Source of the DNA: Cellulomonas endophytica
GTDB lineage: Bacteria > Actinomycetota > Actinomycetes > Actinomycetales > Cellulomonadaceae
Length of the DNA: 64,000 nt
Direction: 5' to 3'
Assembly: GCF_004123805.1 (NCBI RefSeq)
Contig: NZ_RWJX01000007.1
Location: 28,808-92,807, forward strand
A model generated the notes under the pieces. That model did not search any database. It was given only the letters and a program-made list of their open reading frames with translations, and had not been told where the DNA came from. The first letter of the stretch is position 1; each line of letters starts with the position of its first letter. A program made the translations under genes and the position numbers. Below are positions 18,958 through 28,904 of the stretch, in pieces.

Positions 18958-19016
18958 CGTCGCAGGGGCCGCCGACACGTGCGCGCCGCCCCTCAGCGGG
19001 GTGGCAGGCTGGTGCC

Positions 19017-19250
19017 GTGACCTACCGCGAGTTCTGGGCCCTCGTCGACGAGGTGCTCGGGCGCGCCCAGGGCCGGGTGCTCGTGCGCGAGCTCGTCCTG
19101 GGACCGGTGGGCGACCGCACGGCGCAGGCCGCCCTCGACGACGGGGTGCCGCCGCGCGAGGTGTGGCACGCGCTGTGCGACGCCCTCGAGGTCCCCGACG
19201 CCCGCCGGTTCGGCGCCTCGCACCGCCCCGCGCCGCCGCGTCGGCGCTGA
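19017..19250 (+). CDS. DUF3046 protein
   Basis: 77 residues, rich in Arg/Glu/Leu, with no catalytic motif. It matches the small DUF3046 family found almost only in actinobacteria directly before recA (pattern REFW.LVDEVLG at the N-terminus, then RELVLGPVGDRTAQAALDDG, partly shown, and VWHALCDALEVP). Function unknown; the constant place before recA suggests a link to recombination or its control, but this is inference. GTG 19017 has CAGGCT six bases upstream, a near match to the leaderless -10 boxes seen on other genes here. It is divergent from lhr with only 38-60 bases between starts, depending on which lhr start is used. Confidence 0.85.
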   Translation: MTYREFWALVDEVLGRAQGRVLVRELVLGPVGDRTAQAALDDGVPPREVWHALCDALEVPDARRFGASHRPAPPRRR

Positions 19251-19345
19251 AGGGCGGACGCCGGCCGGGCGCCCCGGCCGGCGTCCCCGTCCCCCGCCGG
19301 GCCCGACGCCCTCGTCGCGTGCACCCCCCGGCGTGTCGGACGACC

Positions 19346-19368
19346 TCGAACACCTGTTCGGCTAGCGT
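19346..19368 (+). promoter_or_regulatory. LexA SOS box and -10 box upstream of recA
   Basis: TCGAACACCTGTTCGG at 19346-19361 matches 11 of 12 informative positions of the actinobacterial SOS box TCGAAC-N4-GTTCGA. TAGCGT at 19363-19368 directly abuts it as a -10 box, so LexA binding would cover the promoter. Confidence 0.9.
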
Positions 19369-19461
19369 GGGCCACGGCTGACGACGATCCCTGCGCCGAG
19401 CCGCCCCCAGCCCGTCCCCGAGACGGGCCCTCCCGGGGGTGGCGGCCGGGCCGGGACCGCG

Positions 19462-19483
19462 TGTCGGTGGTCGGGCATACCGT
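19462..19483 (+). promoter_or_regulatory. RecA-NDp (PafBC-type) promoter of recA
   Basis: TGTCGGTG (19462-19469), an 8-base spacer, then TACCGT (19478-19483). This equals the mycobacterial LexA-independent damage promoter TTGTCRGTG-N8-TANNNT at every defined position except the first T. It lies between the SOS promoter and the recA start. Confidence 0.85.
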
Positions 19484-19551
19484 CAGCCGCGTCGCAGACC
19501 AGCCCCCGCAGGCGCAGCGATCCCGCTGCTCGAGACCGACAGGTGGACACC

Positions 19552-20595
19552 ATGCCCGTAGCACCCAAGGACCGCGAGAAGGCCCTCGAGGTCGCCCTCA
19601 GCCAGATCGACCGCCAGTTCGGCAAGGGGTCGATCATGCGTCTCGGCGAGGACAACCGTCCCCCCGTCGAGGTCATCCCGACGGGCTCCATCGCGCTGGA
19701 CGTCGCGCTCGGCATCGGCGGGCTGCCCCGCGGCCGCGTCATCGAGATCTACGGCCCCGAGTCCTCCGGCAAGACGACGGTCGCGCTCCACGCCGTCGCC
19801 AACGCGCAGCGGGCCGGCGGCATCGCGGCCTTCATCGACGCGGAGCACGCCCTCGACCCGGAGTACGCCAAGAAGCTCGGCGTCGACACGGACGCGCTCC
19901 TGGTGTCGCAGCCGGACACGGGGGAGCAGGCCCTCGAGATCATGGACATGCTGATCCGCTCCGGCGCGATCGACATCGTGGTCATCGACTCCGTCGCGGC
20001 GCTCGTGCCGAAGGCGGAGATCGAGGGCGAGATGGGCGACAGCCACGTCGGTCTCCAGGCCCGCCTCATGTCCCAGGCGCTCCGCAAGATCACCGGTGCG
20101 CTGAACGCCTCGGGCACCACGGCGATCTTCATCAACCAGCTGCGCGAGAAGATCGGCGTGTTCTTCGGCTCGCCCGAGACGACGACCGGTGGCAAGGCGC
20201 TGAAGTTCTACGCCTCCGTGCGCATGGACATCCGCCGCATCGAGACCCTCAAGGAGGGCACGGAGGCGGTCGGCAACCGGACCCGGGTCAAGGTCGTGAA
20301 GAACAAGATGGCCCCGCCCTTCAAGCAGGCGGAGTTCGACATCCTCTACGGCGTGGGGATCTCCCGCGAGGGAAGCCTCATCGACATGGGCGTCGAGCAC
20401 GGGTTCGTGCGCAAGTCCGGCTCCTGGTTCACCTACGAGGGCGACCAGCTCGGCCAGGGCAAGGAGAACGCCCGCGCCTTCCTTCGGGACAACCCCGACC
20501 TGGCGGAGGAGCTGGACAAGAAGATCAAGGAGAAGCTCGGCGTCGGGGTGCGGGTCGAGGCGCCCGCCGCCGAGGCCGTCCCGGTCGACTTCTGA
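19552..20595 (+). CDS. recA: Recombinase RecA
   Basis: Strand-exchange protein of homologous recombination and the co-protease that triggers LexA self-cleavage, so it is both effector and sensor of the SOS response. 347 residues, no intein. Walker [10 protein letters not shown] at about 67-75, Walker [16 protein letters not shown], the [20 protein letters not shown] segment (cut to 20), the QxR-containing L2 region and the basic [17 protein letters not shown] near 250. ATG 19552 has AGGTGG 5 bases upstream; an in-frame GTG at 19543 is less well placed. Two damage promoters stand upstream: one with an SOS box, one of PafBC type. recX follows after 11 bases. Confidence 0.98.
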   Translation: MPVAPKDREKALEVALSQIDRQFGKGSIMRLGEDNRPPVEVIPTGSIALDVALGIGGLPRGRVIEIYGPESSGKTTVALHAVANAQRAGGIAAFIDAEHALDPEYAKKLGVDTDALLVSQPDTGEQALEIMDMLIRSGAIDIVVIDSVAALVPKAEIEGEMGDSHVGLQARLMSQALRKITGALNASGTTAIFINQLREKIGVFFGSPETTTGGKALKFYASVRMDIRRIETLKEGTEAVGNRTRVKVVKNKMAPPFKQAEFDILYGVGISREGSLIDMGVEHGFVRKSGSWFTYEGDQLGQGKENARAFLRDNPDLAEELDKKIKEKLGVGVRVEAPAAEAVPVDF

Positions 20596-20606
20596 CCGGA
20601 CGAGCC

Positions 20607-21197
20607 GTGACCGCACGGACGGGCGGAGGTCGTCGGGGGCGGCGCGGGGACGAGCCGCCCCCGACGGGTGCCGCGGCGGAGGACCGGGAACCCGACCCGG
20701 AGGGTGTGGCGCGCGCGGTGGCCCTGCGGATGCTCACGGGGGCTCCCCGCAGCCGGCACCAGCTCGAGGAGGCGCTCGCGCGGCGGGAGGTGCCCGAGGA
20801 GGTCGCCGGCCGCGTCCTCGACCGCTTCACCGAGGTCGGGCTCGTCGACGACGAGGAGTACGCCCGCATGCTCGTGCGGTCGCGCCACAGCGAGCGGGGG
20901 CTCTCGCGCCGCGCCCTCGGCGTCGAGCTGCGCCGCAAGGGCGTCGACGACGAGACCGCCCAGGCGGCCCTGGCGACCATCGACGGGGACGACGAGGAGC
21001 GGGCCGCCCGGGTGCTCGTCCGCAAGCGGCTCGCGGGCACCCGGGGTCTCGAGCGCGAGGTGCGCGTCCGTCGCACGCTCGCCGCGCTCGGGCGCAAGGG
21101 ATACGCCCCGGGGCTCGTGCTGGGCCTCGTCCGGGAGGAGCTCGCGCTCGAGGGCGAGGAGTCGGACGACGACGCCTGGCCCCTGCCCGAGGACTGA
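20607..21197 (+). CDS. recX: Regulatory protein RecX
   Basis: Small modulator that binds RecA filaments and limits their activity. 196 residues. After a 30-residue basic and disordered start come the three-helix repeats: ALRMLTGAPRSRHQLEEAL, VLDRFTEVGLVDDEEYARML and SERGLSRRALGVELRRKGV, then GLEREVRVRRTLAALGRKGY (each at most 20 shown). The pattern LVDDEEYA is a family hallmark. GTG 20607 is 11 bases after the recA stop, with no good Shine-Dalgarno, so it likely depends on recA translation and SOS transcription. The tail is acidic. The gene is followed by a duplicated hairpin element. Confidence 0.93.
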   Translation: MTARTGGGRRGRRGDEPPPTGAAAEDREPDPEGVARAVALRMLTGAPRSRHQLEEALARREVPEEVAGRVLDRFTEVGLVDDEEYARMLVRSRHSERGLSRRALGVELRRKGVDDETAQAALATIDGDDEERAARVLVRKRLAGTRGLEREVRVRRTLAALGRKGYAPGLVLGLVREELALEGEESDDDAWPLPED

Positions 21198-21502
21198 GCG
21201 GCGGCGGAGGGGGCACGACGGGCGTCGGTGCGCCCCTCGTGCCCGGTCCGTAGCCGCGCCGGCCTCGCGGGGCTCGTCGCTCCGTCCACCGGACGATCCG
21301 GCGCAGGAGGGTGTCGACCTCGCGGGCTCGTCGCTCCGTCCACCGGACGAGCCGGCGCAGGAGGGTCCGGTGACCTCGCGGCGGACGGGCCGGCTGGACG
21401 GCGGCCGGCTCGGTGTGCGCGAGGATGAGCGCGGGTCGGCGCCGGTCGCGGACCCGTCCCGGCGGTGGCCCCGTGCGGGGGTGGTGGCGCTCGGGAGGTG
21501 CG
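21198..21502. other. 305-bp gap between recX and rny
   Basis: Contains a duplicated 50-bp hairpin unit (21263-21312 and 21318-21366, see repeat entry) and then G-rich sequence ending in the rny Shine-Dalgarno. An in-frame upstream extension of rny from 21413 is low-complexity and not supported. No RNA gene was recognised. Confidence 0.5.
21263..21381. repeat. Duplicated 50-bp hairpin unit after recX
   Basis: Copy 1 (21263-21312, 50 bases) and copy 2 (21318-21366, 49 bases) are almost identical; a third fragment of 8 bases is at 21374-21381. Each copy holds a self-complementary segment, GGCTCGTC ... GACGAGCC, around CGTCCACCGGACG. It may be a doubled terminator for recA-recX. Confidence 0.8.
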
Positions 21503-23347
21503 GTGGAGGACAGGGTCCTGCTCGTGACGGCGGTCGTGGCGGCACTCGTCGCCGTCGTGGGCGTGCTGCTGGTGCTCGTCGTCGTCGTGCGCGGCGGCGG
21601 TGCCGGGGGTCGCGCGCCCTCGCGCTCCCCCCGACCGGGCACGGTGCCGGCCGCCCAGGGCGGCTCGGGCGGGCAGGTGCACAGCCCCCCGGCCCCGGCC
21701 ACGGCCCCCGTCGCGGCTCCACGCCCCGCGAGCGGCGCGGGCGTGGGCAGCAGCGAGGAGCGCGACCGGCTCCTCCTCGGAGCCCGGAGCGAGGCGGAGC
21801 AGGTCGTCGCGGCGGCGCGGTCGGAGGCCGAGGGCCTGCGCGCGAAGGCGGAGCAGGTCACCGCGGCGGCGCTGGCGGAGGCGGCGCGCCTGCGGGACGA
21901 GGCCGCGGCCGCCGTGGAGCAGCTCCGGGAGGCGGTGGCGCGGGACGCGCGCGACGACGCCGCGCGCGAGGCGGCACAGGTGCGGGAGGCGGCGCTGCTC
22001 GCGGCCGCGGCGACGCGCGAGGAGGCGCTCCGGTCGGCGGCCGCCGAGCGCGACGCGGCGCTGCGCGAGGCGGCGGGCCTGCGGGAGGACGCCCTGCGGG
22101 ACGCGGCGGGGGTGCGGGAGGCGGCCGCCCGGGAGACGGCCGAGCTGCGCGCCGCGGCCGACCGCGATGCGACGCGCACCCGGGAGGGCGCGGACGCGGA
22201 GGTCGCCCGACGGCTGGAGGAGCTCTCGGGCCTGGACGCCACGTCCGCCCGGGAGGAGCTGGTCCGGCGGCTCACGACGGAGGCCGAGCGGGCCGGAGCT
22301 GCGTCGGTCCGTCGCGCGGAGGCGGCGGCGCGCCGCACCGCCCAGGCGCGGGCGCTCCGCGTCGTCACGACGGCCGTCCAGCGGCTGGCGGTGCCGACCA
22401 GCCGCGAGGTGTCCGTCGTGACGCTGACGCTGCCCGCGCCGGAGCTCAAGGGCCGCATCATCGGCAAGGAGGGGCGGAACATCCGCACGTTCGAAGCGCT
22501 GACGGGGGTCAACGTGCTCGTCGACGAGACCCCGGGCGTCGTGGTGCTCTCGTGCTTCGACCCCGAGCGGCGGGAGGTCGCCCAGATCGCGCTCGAGGCG
22601 CTCCTGCTCGACGGCCGCATCACCCCGCCGCGCATCGAGGCGGCCTACGCGGAGGCGCTCGCCGGCGCGGACGAGAGGGCGGAGGCCGCGGGCCACGACG
22701 CCGCCGAGCGCGCCGGCGTCACGGGCCTGCACCCCGAGCTCGTGCGCACCCTGGGCCGGCTGCGCCTGCGGACCTCGTACGGCCAGAACGTGCTGGAGCA
22801 CCTCGTCGAGAGCGCGCTGCTCGCGGCCACCATGGCGGGCGAGGTGGGGGCGGACGTCACCGTCGCCCGGCGCGGGGCGTTCCTGCACGACGTCGGCAAG
22901 GCGCTCACGGGCGAGGTGCCGGGCACGCACGCCGTCGTGGGGGCGGCCCTGGTGCGCCGCTGCGACGAGGGCGAGGACGTCGCCAACGCGGTCGAGGCCC
23001 ACCACGACGAGGTCCCGGCGCGCACGGTGGAGGCGGTCCTCGTGCAGGCGGCCGACGCGATCTCGGCCGCCCGCCCCGGCGCGCGCCACGACGAGCTCGA
23101 CCAGCTTGTGGAGCGGCTCGGCCGGCTGGAGGCGCTCGTGTCCGAGCACAGCGGCGTGCGCCGCGTCCTGGCGATGTCGGCGGGCCGCGAGGTGCGGGTC
23201 CTCGTCGAGCCGAGCGAGGTCGACGACGCCGCGATGCACCCCCTGGCGGAGGCCGTCGCGCGGCACATCGAGGAGGAGCTCACCTACCCCGGGGAGATCA
23301 AGGTGACGGTGGTCCGGGAGCTGCGCGCGAGCGCGACCGCCGGCTGA
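21503..23347 (+). CDS. rny: Ribonuclease Y
   Basis: Membrane-anchored endoribonuclease that starts mRNA decay. 614 residues in the classical order. One membrane helix (about residues 5-27) comes first. A Gly/Pro-rich spacer and a long Ala/Glu/Arg coiled coil (about 85-270) follow. A KH RNA-binding domain (GRIIGKEGRNIRTFEALTGV, about 315-335) precedes an HD domain, which has the metal motif FLHDVGK near 462 and RTSYGQNVLEH before it. GTG 21503 has GGGAGG 4 bases upstream, which sets the start. The coiled coil is longer and more alanine-rich than in B. subtilis. It is convergent with gluD across a hairpin. With rnj it gives this organism a Firmicutes-like RNA-decay set. Confidence 0.94.
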   Translation: MEDRVLLVTAVVAALVAVVGVLLVLVVVVRGGGAGGRAPSRSPRPGTVPAAQGGSGGQVHSPPAPATAPVAAPRPASGAGVGSSEERDRLLLGARSEAEQVVAAARSEAEGLRAKAEQVTAAALAEAARLRDEAAAAVEQLREAVARDARDDAAREAAQVREAALLAAAATREEALRSAAAERDAALREAAGLREDALRDAAGVREAAARETAELRAAADRDATRTREGADAEVARRLEELSGLDATSAREELVRRLTTEAERAGAASVRRAEAAARRTAQARALRVVTTAVQRLAVPTSREVSVVTLTLPAPELKGRIIGKEGRNIRTFEALTGVNVLVDETPGVVVLSCFDPERREVAQIALEALLLDGRITPPRIEAAYAEALAGADERAEAAGHDAAERAGVTGLHPELVRTLGRLRLRTSYGQNVLEHLVESALLAATMAGEVGADVTVARRGAFLHDVGKALTGEVPGTHAVVGAALVRRCDEGEDVANAVEAHHDEVPARTVEAVLVQAADAISAARPGARHDELDQLVERLGRLEALVSEHSGVRRVLAMSAGREVRVLVEPSEVDDAAMHPLAEAVARHIEEELTYPGEIKVTVVRELRASATAG

Positions 23348-23352
23348 CGCGG

Positions 23353-23382
23353 GACGGCCGGGTGCGCGAGCCCCCGGCCGTC
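23353..23382. terminator. Terminator between rny and gluD
   Basis: Ten perfect pairs, GACGGCCGGG (23353-23362) and CCCGGCCGTC (23373-23382), with a 10-base loop, placed between convergent genes. Confidence 0.65.
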
Positions 23383-23417
23383 GGCGCCCGCCGCCCGCGC
23401 GCCCTCGGCGCGGCGCG

Positions 23418-24281
23418 TCAGTCGGGGTCGACGACGAGGCTCGGCGCCTCGGCCCGCGCGGCGCCCGCCGTCCGGCGGTCGACGGACGTGGCCAGCCGCT
23501 CCGCGAAGCGCGTCAGCAGGTAGTTGAGCGCGATGAACACCAGTGCGGCGACGAGCAGCGCCTGGAGGATGTTGCCCTGGCCGGACCCCAGGCGGCGGGC
23601 GGAGTCGAGCAGCTCGCCGTAGGTGATGATCTGCCCGAGCGCCGTGTCCTTGAGGATGACGACGAGCTGGCTGGCGATCGCGGGCAGCATGGCGATGAGG
23701 GCCTGCGGCACCTCCACCAGGCGCAGCGACTGCGGCGGGCGGAGCCCGATGGCCAGGGCCGCCTCGCGCTGGCCGCGAGGGAGGTTGTGCACGCCGGAGC
23801 GCACGAGCTCGGCGAACACGGACCCGTTGTAGAGGGTCAGGCCCAGCACGACCGCGAGGAACGGGGCGTCGGGCGCCTCGACGAGGTCGGAGTACCCCAG
23901 GGCCAGCCAGAAGAAGATCATCATGAGCAGCACGGGGACGGCGCGGAAGAACTCCACGACCAGGCCGGACACCCAGCGCACGGCAGCGACCTGGGACAGC
24001 CGCCCGAGGCCGAAGACGAGGCCGAAGAGGCCGGACGTCACGATCGCGACGGCGGCGGCGCGCAGGGTGTCGAGCAGGCCGGGCAGGAGGAAGTTCGTCC
24101 ACGTGCTCGGGTCGAGGAACGGCGTCCACAGGCTCGCGGCGAGCTGGCCCTTGTCCGCCAGGCGCCACAGGGCGAGGACGGCGATGCCCGCCACCACGAC
24201 GGTGGCCACCACGTTGAACACGCGCATCCGCCGGCGGGCGGCGGGTCCGGGGGCGTCGAAGAGGACGCTGCGGGCGCTCAC
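23418..24281 (-). CDS. gluD: Glutamate-type ABC transporter permease GluD
   Basis: Inner-membrane permease of a polar amino-acid importer. 287 residues with a basic N-terminus and an extra first helix, then the HisMQ-type domain. It includes FFRAVPVLLMMIFFWLALGY and the EAA loop EAALAIGLRPPQSLRLVEVP (20 residues), which docks on the ATPase. The C-terminal 30 residues are cytosolic. The start overlaps the gluC stop by four bases, so it is the last gene of gluA-gluB-gluC-gluD on the minus strand. Substrate is inferred from the operon order, which matches gluABCD of Corynebacterium and Streptomyces; glutamine or aspartate cannot be excluded. Confidence 0.88.
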   Translation of the reverse strand: MSARSVLFDAPGPAARRRMRVFNVVATVVVAGIAVLALWRLADKGQLAASLWTPFLDPSTWTNFLLPGLLDTLRAAAVAIVTSGLFGLVFGLGRLSQVAAVRWVSGLVVEFFRAVPVLLMMIFFWLALGYSDLVEAPDAPFLAVVLGLTLYNGSVFAELVRSGVHNLPRGQREAALAIGLRPPQSLRLVEVPQALIAMLPAIASQLVVILKDTALGQIITYGELLDSARRLGSGQGNILQALLVAALVFIALNYLLTRFAERLATSVDRRTAGAARAEAPSLVVDPD

Positions 24282-24967
24282 CGCGCCACCGACAGCCGGC
24301 GCGACAGCGCGGTCGTGGCCAGGCCCACGGGCACGACGACGACGACGTACCCGAGGGCGAAGGTGGCGAAGATCGCGAGGATCACGTCGGGGCGGTTCTC
24401 GATCATGGTGCGCATGAGCCCCGAGGTCTCCGGGACGGACGCCGCGGCGGCGACCGTCGAGTTCTTGATGAGGGCGATGAGCACGTTGCCCAGGGGCGCC
24501 ACGGCACCGCGGAAGGCCTGGGGCAGGATGACGAGGCGCGCGGACTGCCCGAAGCCCAGGCCGATCGCCCGGGCCGCCTCGGCCTGGCCCACCGGGACGG
24601 TGTTGACGCCGGAGCGCAGCGCCTCGCAGACGAAGGCGGCGTGATAGACGGCGAGGCCGAGGACGGCGAGCCGGAAGAAGTTCGTCTGGAAGTCGCTGCT
24701 CAGCGTGATGCCGAGCTGGCCCCAGAGCCCGAGGGCGCAGAACACGATGATGATCGTCAGGGGCGTGTTGCGCAGGAACGTGACGTAGGTGCCGCCGGCC
24801 CAGCGCAGGCTCGGCACCGGGCTGATCCGCATGACGGCCAGGACGGTGCCGATCGCGAGGCTGCCGATGGCGGCGAAGAACGTCAGCGCGAGGTTGGTCC
24901 CGAAGGCGCCCAGCACGTCGAACTGCGAGAACAGCGACGAGAACTGCGCGAGGTAGCCGTCGTCCAC
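24278..24967 (-). CDS. gluC: Glutamate-type ABC transporter permease GluC
   Basis: Second permease of the importer, 229 residues with about five membrane helices. It shows YVTFLRNTPLTIIIVFCALG (20 residues) typical of HisMQ permeases and the EAA loop EAARAIGLGFGQSARLVILP that contacts GluA. GTG 24967 follows AGGAGG by 5 bases, a strong translation start. Two hairpins lie between the gluB stop and this start, which may lower permease relative to binding-protein mRNA. It overlaps gluD by four bases. It forms the translocation pore together with GluD. Confidence 0.88.
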   Translation of the reverse strand: MDDGYLAQFSSLFSQFDVLGAFGTNLALTFFAAIGSLAIGTVLAVMRISPVPSLRWAGGTYVTFLRNTPLTIIIVFCALGLWGQLGITLSSDFQTNFFRLAVLGLAVYHAAFVCEALRSGVNTVPVGQAEAARAIGLGFGQSARLVILPQAFRGAVAPLGNVLIALIKNSTVAAAASVPETSGLMRTMIENRPDVILAIFATFALGYVVVVVPVGLATTALSRRLSVAR

Positions 24968-24991
24968 GCGGCCCTCCTGTCGTCGGCTCGG

Positions 24992-25052
24992 GCGCCCGGG
25001 GTCGCCGGGCGCGGGGGACGGCCCCGCCCGCGGGGGTGCCGCGGGCGGGGCC
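24992..25052 (-). promoter_or_regulatory. Two hairpins inside the glu operon, between gluB and gluC
   Basis: The first in transcription order is a perfect 14-pair stem (25039-25052 with 25020-25033, 5-base loop). Next is an 8-pair stem (25005-25012 with 24992-24999). Such intra-operon stems often protect the binding-protein mRNA and attenuate the permease part; that role is inferred. Confidence 0.65.
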
Positions 25053-25058
25053 GGACGG

Positions 25059-25925
25059 TCAGGCGCAGGCGGCCGGCGTGGGCGGGTTGAGCTCCTCGTT
25101 GGCGCTGTAGCCGGAGGCGCCGACGTTGTCCTCGAGGATCTGCTCCCAGCTGCCGTCCTCGATCATCGTGGTGATCGCCTCGTTCACGGCCTCGCACTGG
25201 TCGCTGTCCAGCGGCAGGCCGACGCCGTAGTTCTCCTCGGAGAACGGGTTGCCGACGACCTTGACCTTGCCCTCGTTGGCGGGCTGGGCGGCCAGGCCCG
25301 CGAGGATGATGTCGTCCGTCGTGACGGCGTCCACCTGCCCGGCGGTCAGGGCGGTGACGCACTCGGCGTAGCCCGGCTGCTCCAGCAGGTTCGTGCCCGT
25401 GGCGTACTCGTCCTTGATGCGCTGGGCGGAGGTGGAGCCCGTGACGGAGCACAGGTTCTTGCCCTCGAGGTCCTCGGGGCCGGAGATGGAGTCGTCGTCC
25501 GCCGCGACGAGGAGGTCCTGGCCGGCGACGAAGTACGGCCCGGCGAAGGAGACGACCTCCTTGCGGGTGTCGGTGATGGAGTAGGTCGCGAAGATCATGT
25601 CGACCTGGCCCGTCTGCAGCATCGTCTCGCGCTGCGCGGACGGGGCCTGGACCCACTCGATCTGGTCCTCGGCGTAGCCGAGCTGCTCCGCGACGTAGCG
25701 GGCGACGTCGACGTCGAAGCCCGTGTACTCGCTGCCGTCCTGGTAGCCCAGGCCGGGCTGGTCGAACTTGATGCCGATGCGGATGCTCTCGCCGCCGCCG
25801 GAGCCCTCGCTGCTCCCGGCGCCGGTGGTCTCGTCGGCGCCGGCGTCGCTGCCGCCCCCGCTGGAGCAGGCGGCGAGCGTGAGCGTCGCCGCGGCGGTCA
25901 TGGCCAGGGCCAGTCGTGCGCGCAT
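25059..25925 (-). CDS. gluB: Glutamate-binding lipoprotein GluB
   Basis: Extracellular solute-binding protein of family 3, 288 residues. The signal peptide ends in the lipobox LAAC (Cys at about residue 20), followed by a Gly/Ser/Glu-rich tether. The mature part starts with IRIGIKFDQPGLGYQDGSEY (20 shown), has GFDVDVARYVAEQLGY, the conserved RETMLQTGQVDMI, and FAGPYFVAGQDLLV, all family-3 signatures. It captures amino acid at the cell surface and hands it to GluC/GluD. ATG 25923-25925 has GAAGGG about 10 bases upstream. It is separated from gluA by 161 bases without a clear promoter. Confidence 0.92.
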   Translation of the reverse strand: MRARLALAMTAAATLTLAACSSGGGSDAGADETTGAGSSEGSGGGESIRIGIKFDQPGLGYQDGSEYTGFDVDVARYVAEQLGYAEDQIEWVQAPSAQRETMLQTGQVDMIFATYSITDTRKEVVSFAGPYFVAGQDLLVAADDDSISGPEDLEGKNLCSVTGSTSAQRIKDEYATGTNLLEQPGYAECVTALTAGQVDAVTTDDIILAGLAAQPANEGKVKVVGNPFSEENYGVGLPLDSDQCEAVNEAITTMIEDGSWEQILEDNVGASGYSANEELNPPTPAACA

Positions 25926-26086
25926 GGTGGGTGCCCTTCGGGTGTCGGGTGCCGGGGTTCCGGCGCGGTGGTCCGGGTCGGGCCCGGGGACCGGTCGGTC
26001 GACCGGGCGTCGGTCGGGTCGTGCGGCCCGCGGTGGCGGGACGGGTGGCGTCCGGGGCGGCGGAGGTGCACCGCGCCGGGGCGGGG

Positions 26087-26902
<816 letters not shown>

Positions 26903-26914
26903 GCGATGAAACTA
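26903..26914 (-). promoter_or_regulatory. Leaderless-type -10 box of the glu operon
   Basis: TAGTTT on the minus strand (26914-26909), six bases before ATG 26902. One of the few AT-rich hexamers in the area. Confidence 0.6.
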
Positions 26915-27174
26915 GGCGCTGGCCAGCGCGCGGGCCAGCACCGACGGGTGCGTCCCCGGTCACGGTCGTGCAACGCCGGGGTACGCCGACGACCTCCGCC
27001 GCGTCCGCGGACGCGGCGGGCACGCGGCGGGGACGCGCCCGACGGCGCCGGGCGTGGCGGACGGGCTCGGGCACGCGCGGGCACGAGCGGGCGGGTGGGG
27101 CCGTGGCCGGCGGCGGGAGGGCCGCCGCACGGGGACGGCGGGCGGCGCCGACGCGCGTCGTACCCTGGACCGCG

Positions 27175-28857
27175 ATGTCCACCACCCTGCCCGCGCCCCT
27201 GCTCGCGCCCCTGCCCGGCACCGCGTCGAGCAGCCCGCCCCCGACCGCCGGCACCGCGACCGGACCCGGCGCGGGGCCCGCCGCCGTCGCCGCGACGGCC
27301 GGTCCCGCGCCCGCGCGGACGTACCTGGTGAAGACGCTGGGCTGCCAGATGAACGTCCACGACTCCGAGCACATGGCCGGCATGCTCGAGGCGGCGGGCT
27401 ACGTGGCGGCCGACCCCGCCCGCGCCGCCGCGGAGGACGCCGACGTCATCGTCATCAACACGTGCGCGGTCCGCGAGAACGCGGCGGACAAGCTCTACGG
27501 CAACCTCGGGCGGCTCGCCGGCCTCAAGCGTGAGCGGCCGGGCCTGCAGATCGCCGTCGGCGGCTGCCTCGCGCAGAAGGACCGGTCCGGCATCGTCGAG
27601 CGGGCGCCGTGGGTGGACGTCGTCTTCGGCACGCACAACCTGGACGTGCTGCCGGTGCTCCTCGAGCGCGCGCGCCACAACGCGCGGGCCGAGGTGGAGA
27701 TCGCCGAGAGCCTGCAGGTCTTCCCCTCGACGCTGCCCACCCGCCGCGAGTCCGTCTACGCGGGGTGGGTGTCCATCAGCGTCGGGTGCAACAACACCTG
27801 CACCTTCTGCATCGTGCCGCACCTGCGCGGCAAGGAGCGCGACCGGCGTCCGGGCGACGTGCTCGCCGAGGTCGAGGCCCTCGTCGCCCAGGGCGCGGTG
27901 GAGGTGACGCTGCTCGGCCAGAACGTCAACTCCTACGGCGTGGAGTTCGGCGACCGCGGCGCCTTCGCGTCGCTGCTGCGCGCGGCGGGGGCCGTCGAGG
28001 GCCTCGAGCGCCTGCGGTTCACGAGCCCGCACCCCGCGTCCTTCACCGACGACGTCATCGAGGCGATGGCGGTCACGCCGGCGGTGATGCCGCAGCTGCA
28101 CATGCCGCTGCAGTCGGGCTCCGACCGCGTCCTGCGCGCGATGCGCCGGTCCTACCGGGCGGAGCGCTTCCTCGGCATCCTCGACCGGGTCCGGGCCGCG
28201 ATCCCCGACGCCGCCATCACGACGGACGTCATCGTCGGGTTCCCGGGCGAGACGGAGGAGGACTTCGCCGCCACGCTCGACGTGGTGGAGCGCTCGCGCT
28301 TCGCCTCCGCCTTCACCTTCCAGTACTCGCCGCGGCCGGGGACGCCCGCCGCCGACCTGCCGGACCAGCTGCCCAAGGCGGTGGTGCAGGAGCGGTACGA
28401 GCGGCTCGCCGCGCTGCAGGAGCGGATCTCCCTCGAGGAGAACGCCGCCCAGGTCGGCCGGACGGTCGAGGTGCTGGTCGCCGAGGGGGAGGGCCGCAAG
28501 GACGGCGCCTCCCGCCGCATCTCCGGCCGGGCCCGGGACAACCGCCTCGTGCACCTCGCGCTGCCCGCGGGCCTGGCCCCGGTCGACGCCCCGCGCCCGG
28601 GGGACCTCGTGCGCGTCACGGTCACGCACGGCGCGCCCCACCACCTCGTCGCCGACTCCGCCCTGGACGGGGGGACCTTCGCCGTCCGCCGCACCCGGGC
28701 CGGGGACGCGTGGGCCGCCCGCGCCGCCGCGGGGACCCCCGGGGAGGGGACGGCCCCGGCCGCCGACGAGGCCCACGGCGGCTGCGGCACCTCCGGACCG
28801 GCCGGGCCCGTCGTGCTCGGCCTGCCCCTCGTCGGGCGCCCGGCCACGCGTCCCTAG
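27175..28857 (+). CDS. miaB: tRNA-2-methylthio-N6-dimethylallyladenosine synthase MiaB
   Basis: Radical-SAM methylthiotransferase that adds the ms2 group to i6A37 of tRNAs after MiaA has prenylated it. 560 residues. A disordered Ala/Pro/Gly head of about 45 residues is unusual for the family. Then the UPF0004 domain with KTLGCQMN and NTCAVRENA (first cluster cysteines) and GGCLAQKD; the radical-[11 protein letters not shown] motif; [10 protein letters not shown]; and the TRAM domain near [16 protein letters not shown] 27175 is supported by TACCCT 8 bases upstream (leaderless spacing). A 45-residue C-terminal tail is also extra. miaA follows 2.2 kb later, as in other actinobacteria. Confidence 0.95.
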   Translation: MSTTLPAPLLAPLPGTASSSPPPTAGTATGPGAGPAAVAATAGPAPARTYLVKTLGCQMNVHDSEHMAGMLEAAGYVAADPARAAAEDADVIVINTCAVRENAADKLYGNLGRLAGLKRERPGLQIAVGGCLAQKDRSGIVERAPWVDVVFGTHNLDVLPVLLERARHNARAEVEIAESLQVFPSTLPTRRESVYAGWVSISVGCNNTCTFCIVPHLRGKERDRRPGDVLAEVEALVAQGAVEVTLLGQNVNSYGVEFGDRGAFASLLRAAGAVEGLERLRFTSPHPASFTDDVIEAMAVTPAVMPQLHMPLQSGSDRVLRAMRRSYRAERFLGILDRVRAAIPDAAITTDVIVGFPGETEEDFAATLDVVERSRFASAFTFQYSPRPGTPAADLPDQLPKAVVQERYERLAALQERISLEENAAQVGRTVEVLVAEGEGRKDGASRRISGRARDNRLVHLALPAGLAPVDAPRPGDLVRVTVTHGAPHHLVADSALDGGTFAVRRTRAGDAWAARAAAGTPGEGTAPAADEAHGGCGTSGPAGPVVLGLPLVGRPATRP

Positions 28858-28904
28858 GACCCGCGGCGGGCCGCGGCGCCGCTCCGTGGGCGGCCGCACG
28901 TCGC

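Noticed and set aside
20596..20606. Separate recX promoter
   Set aside because: Only 11 bases separate recA and recX; there is no room for one apart from read-through.
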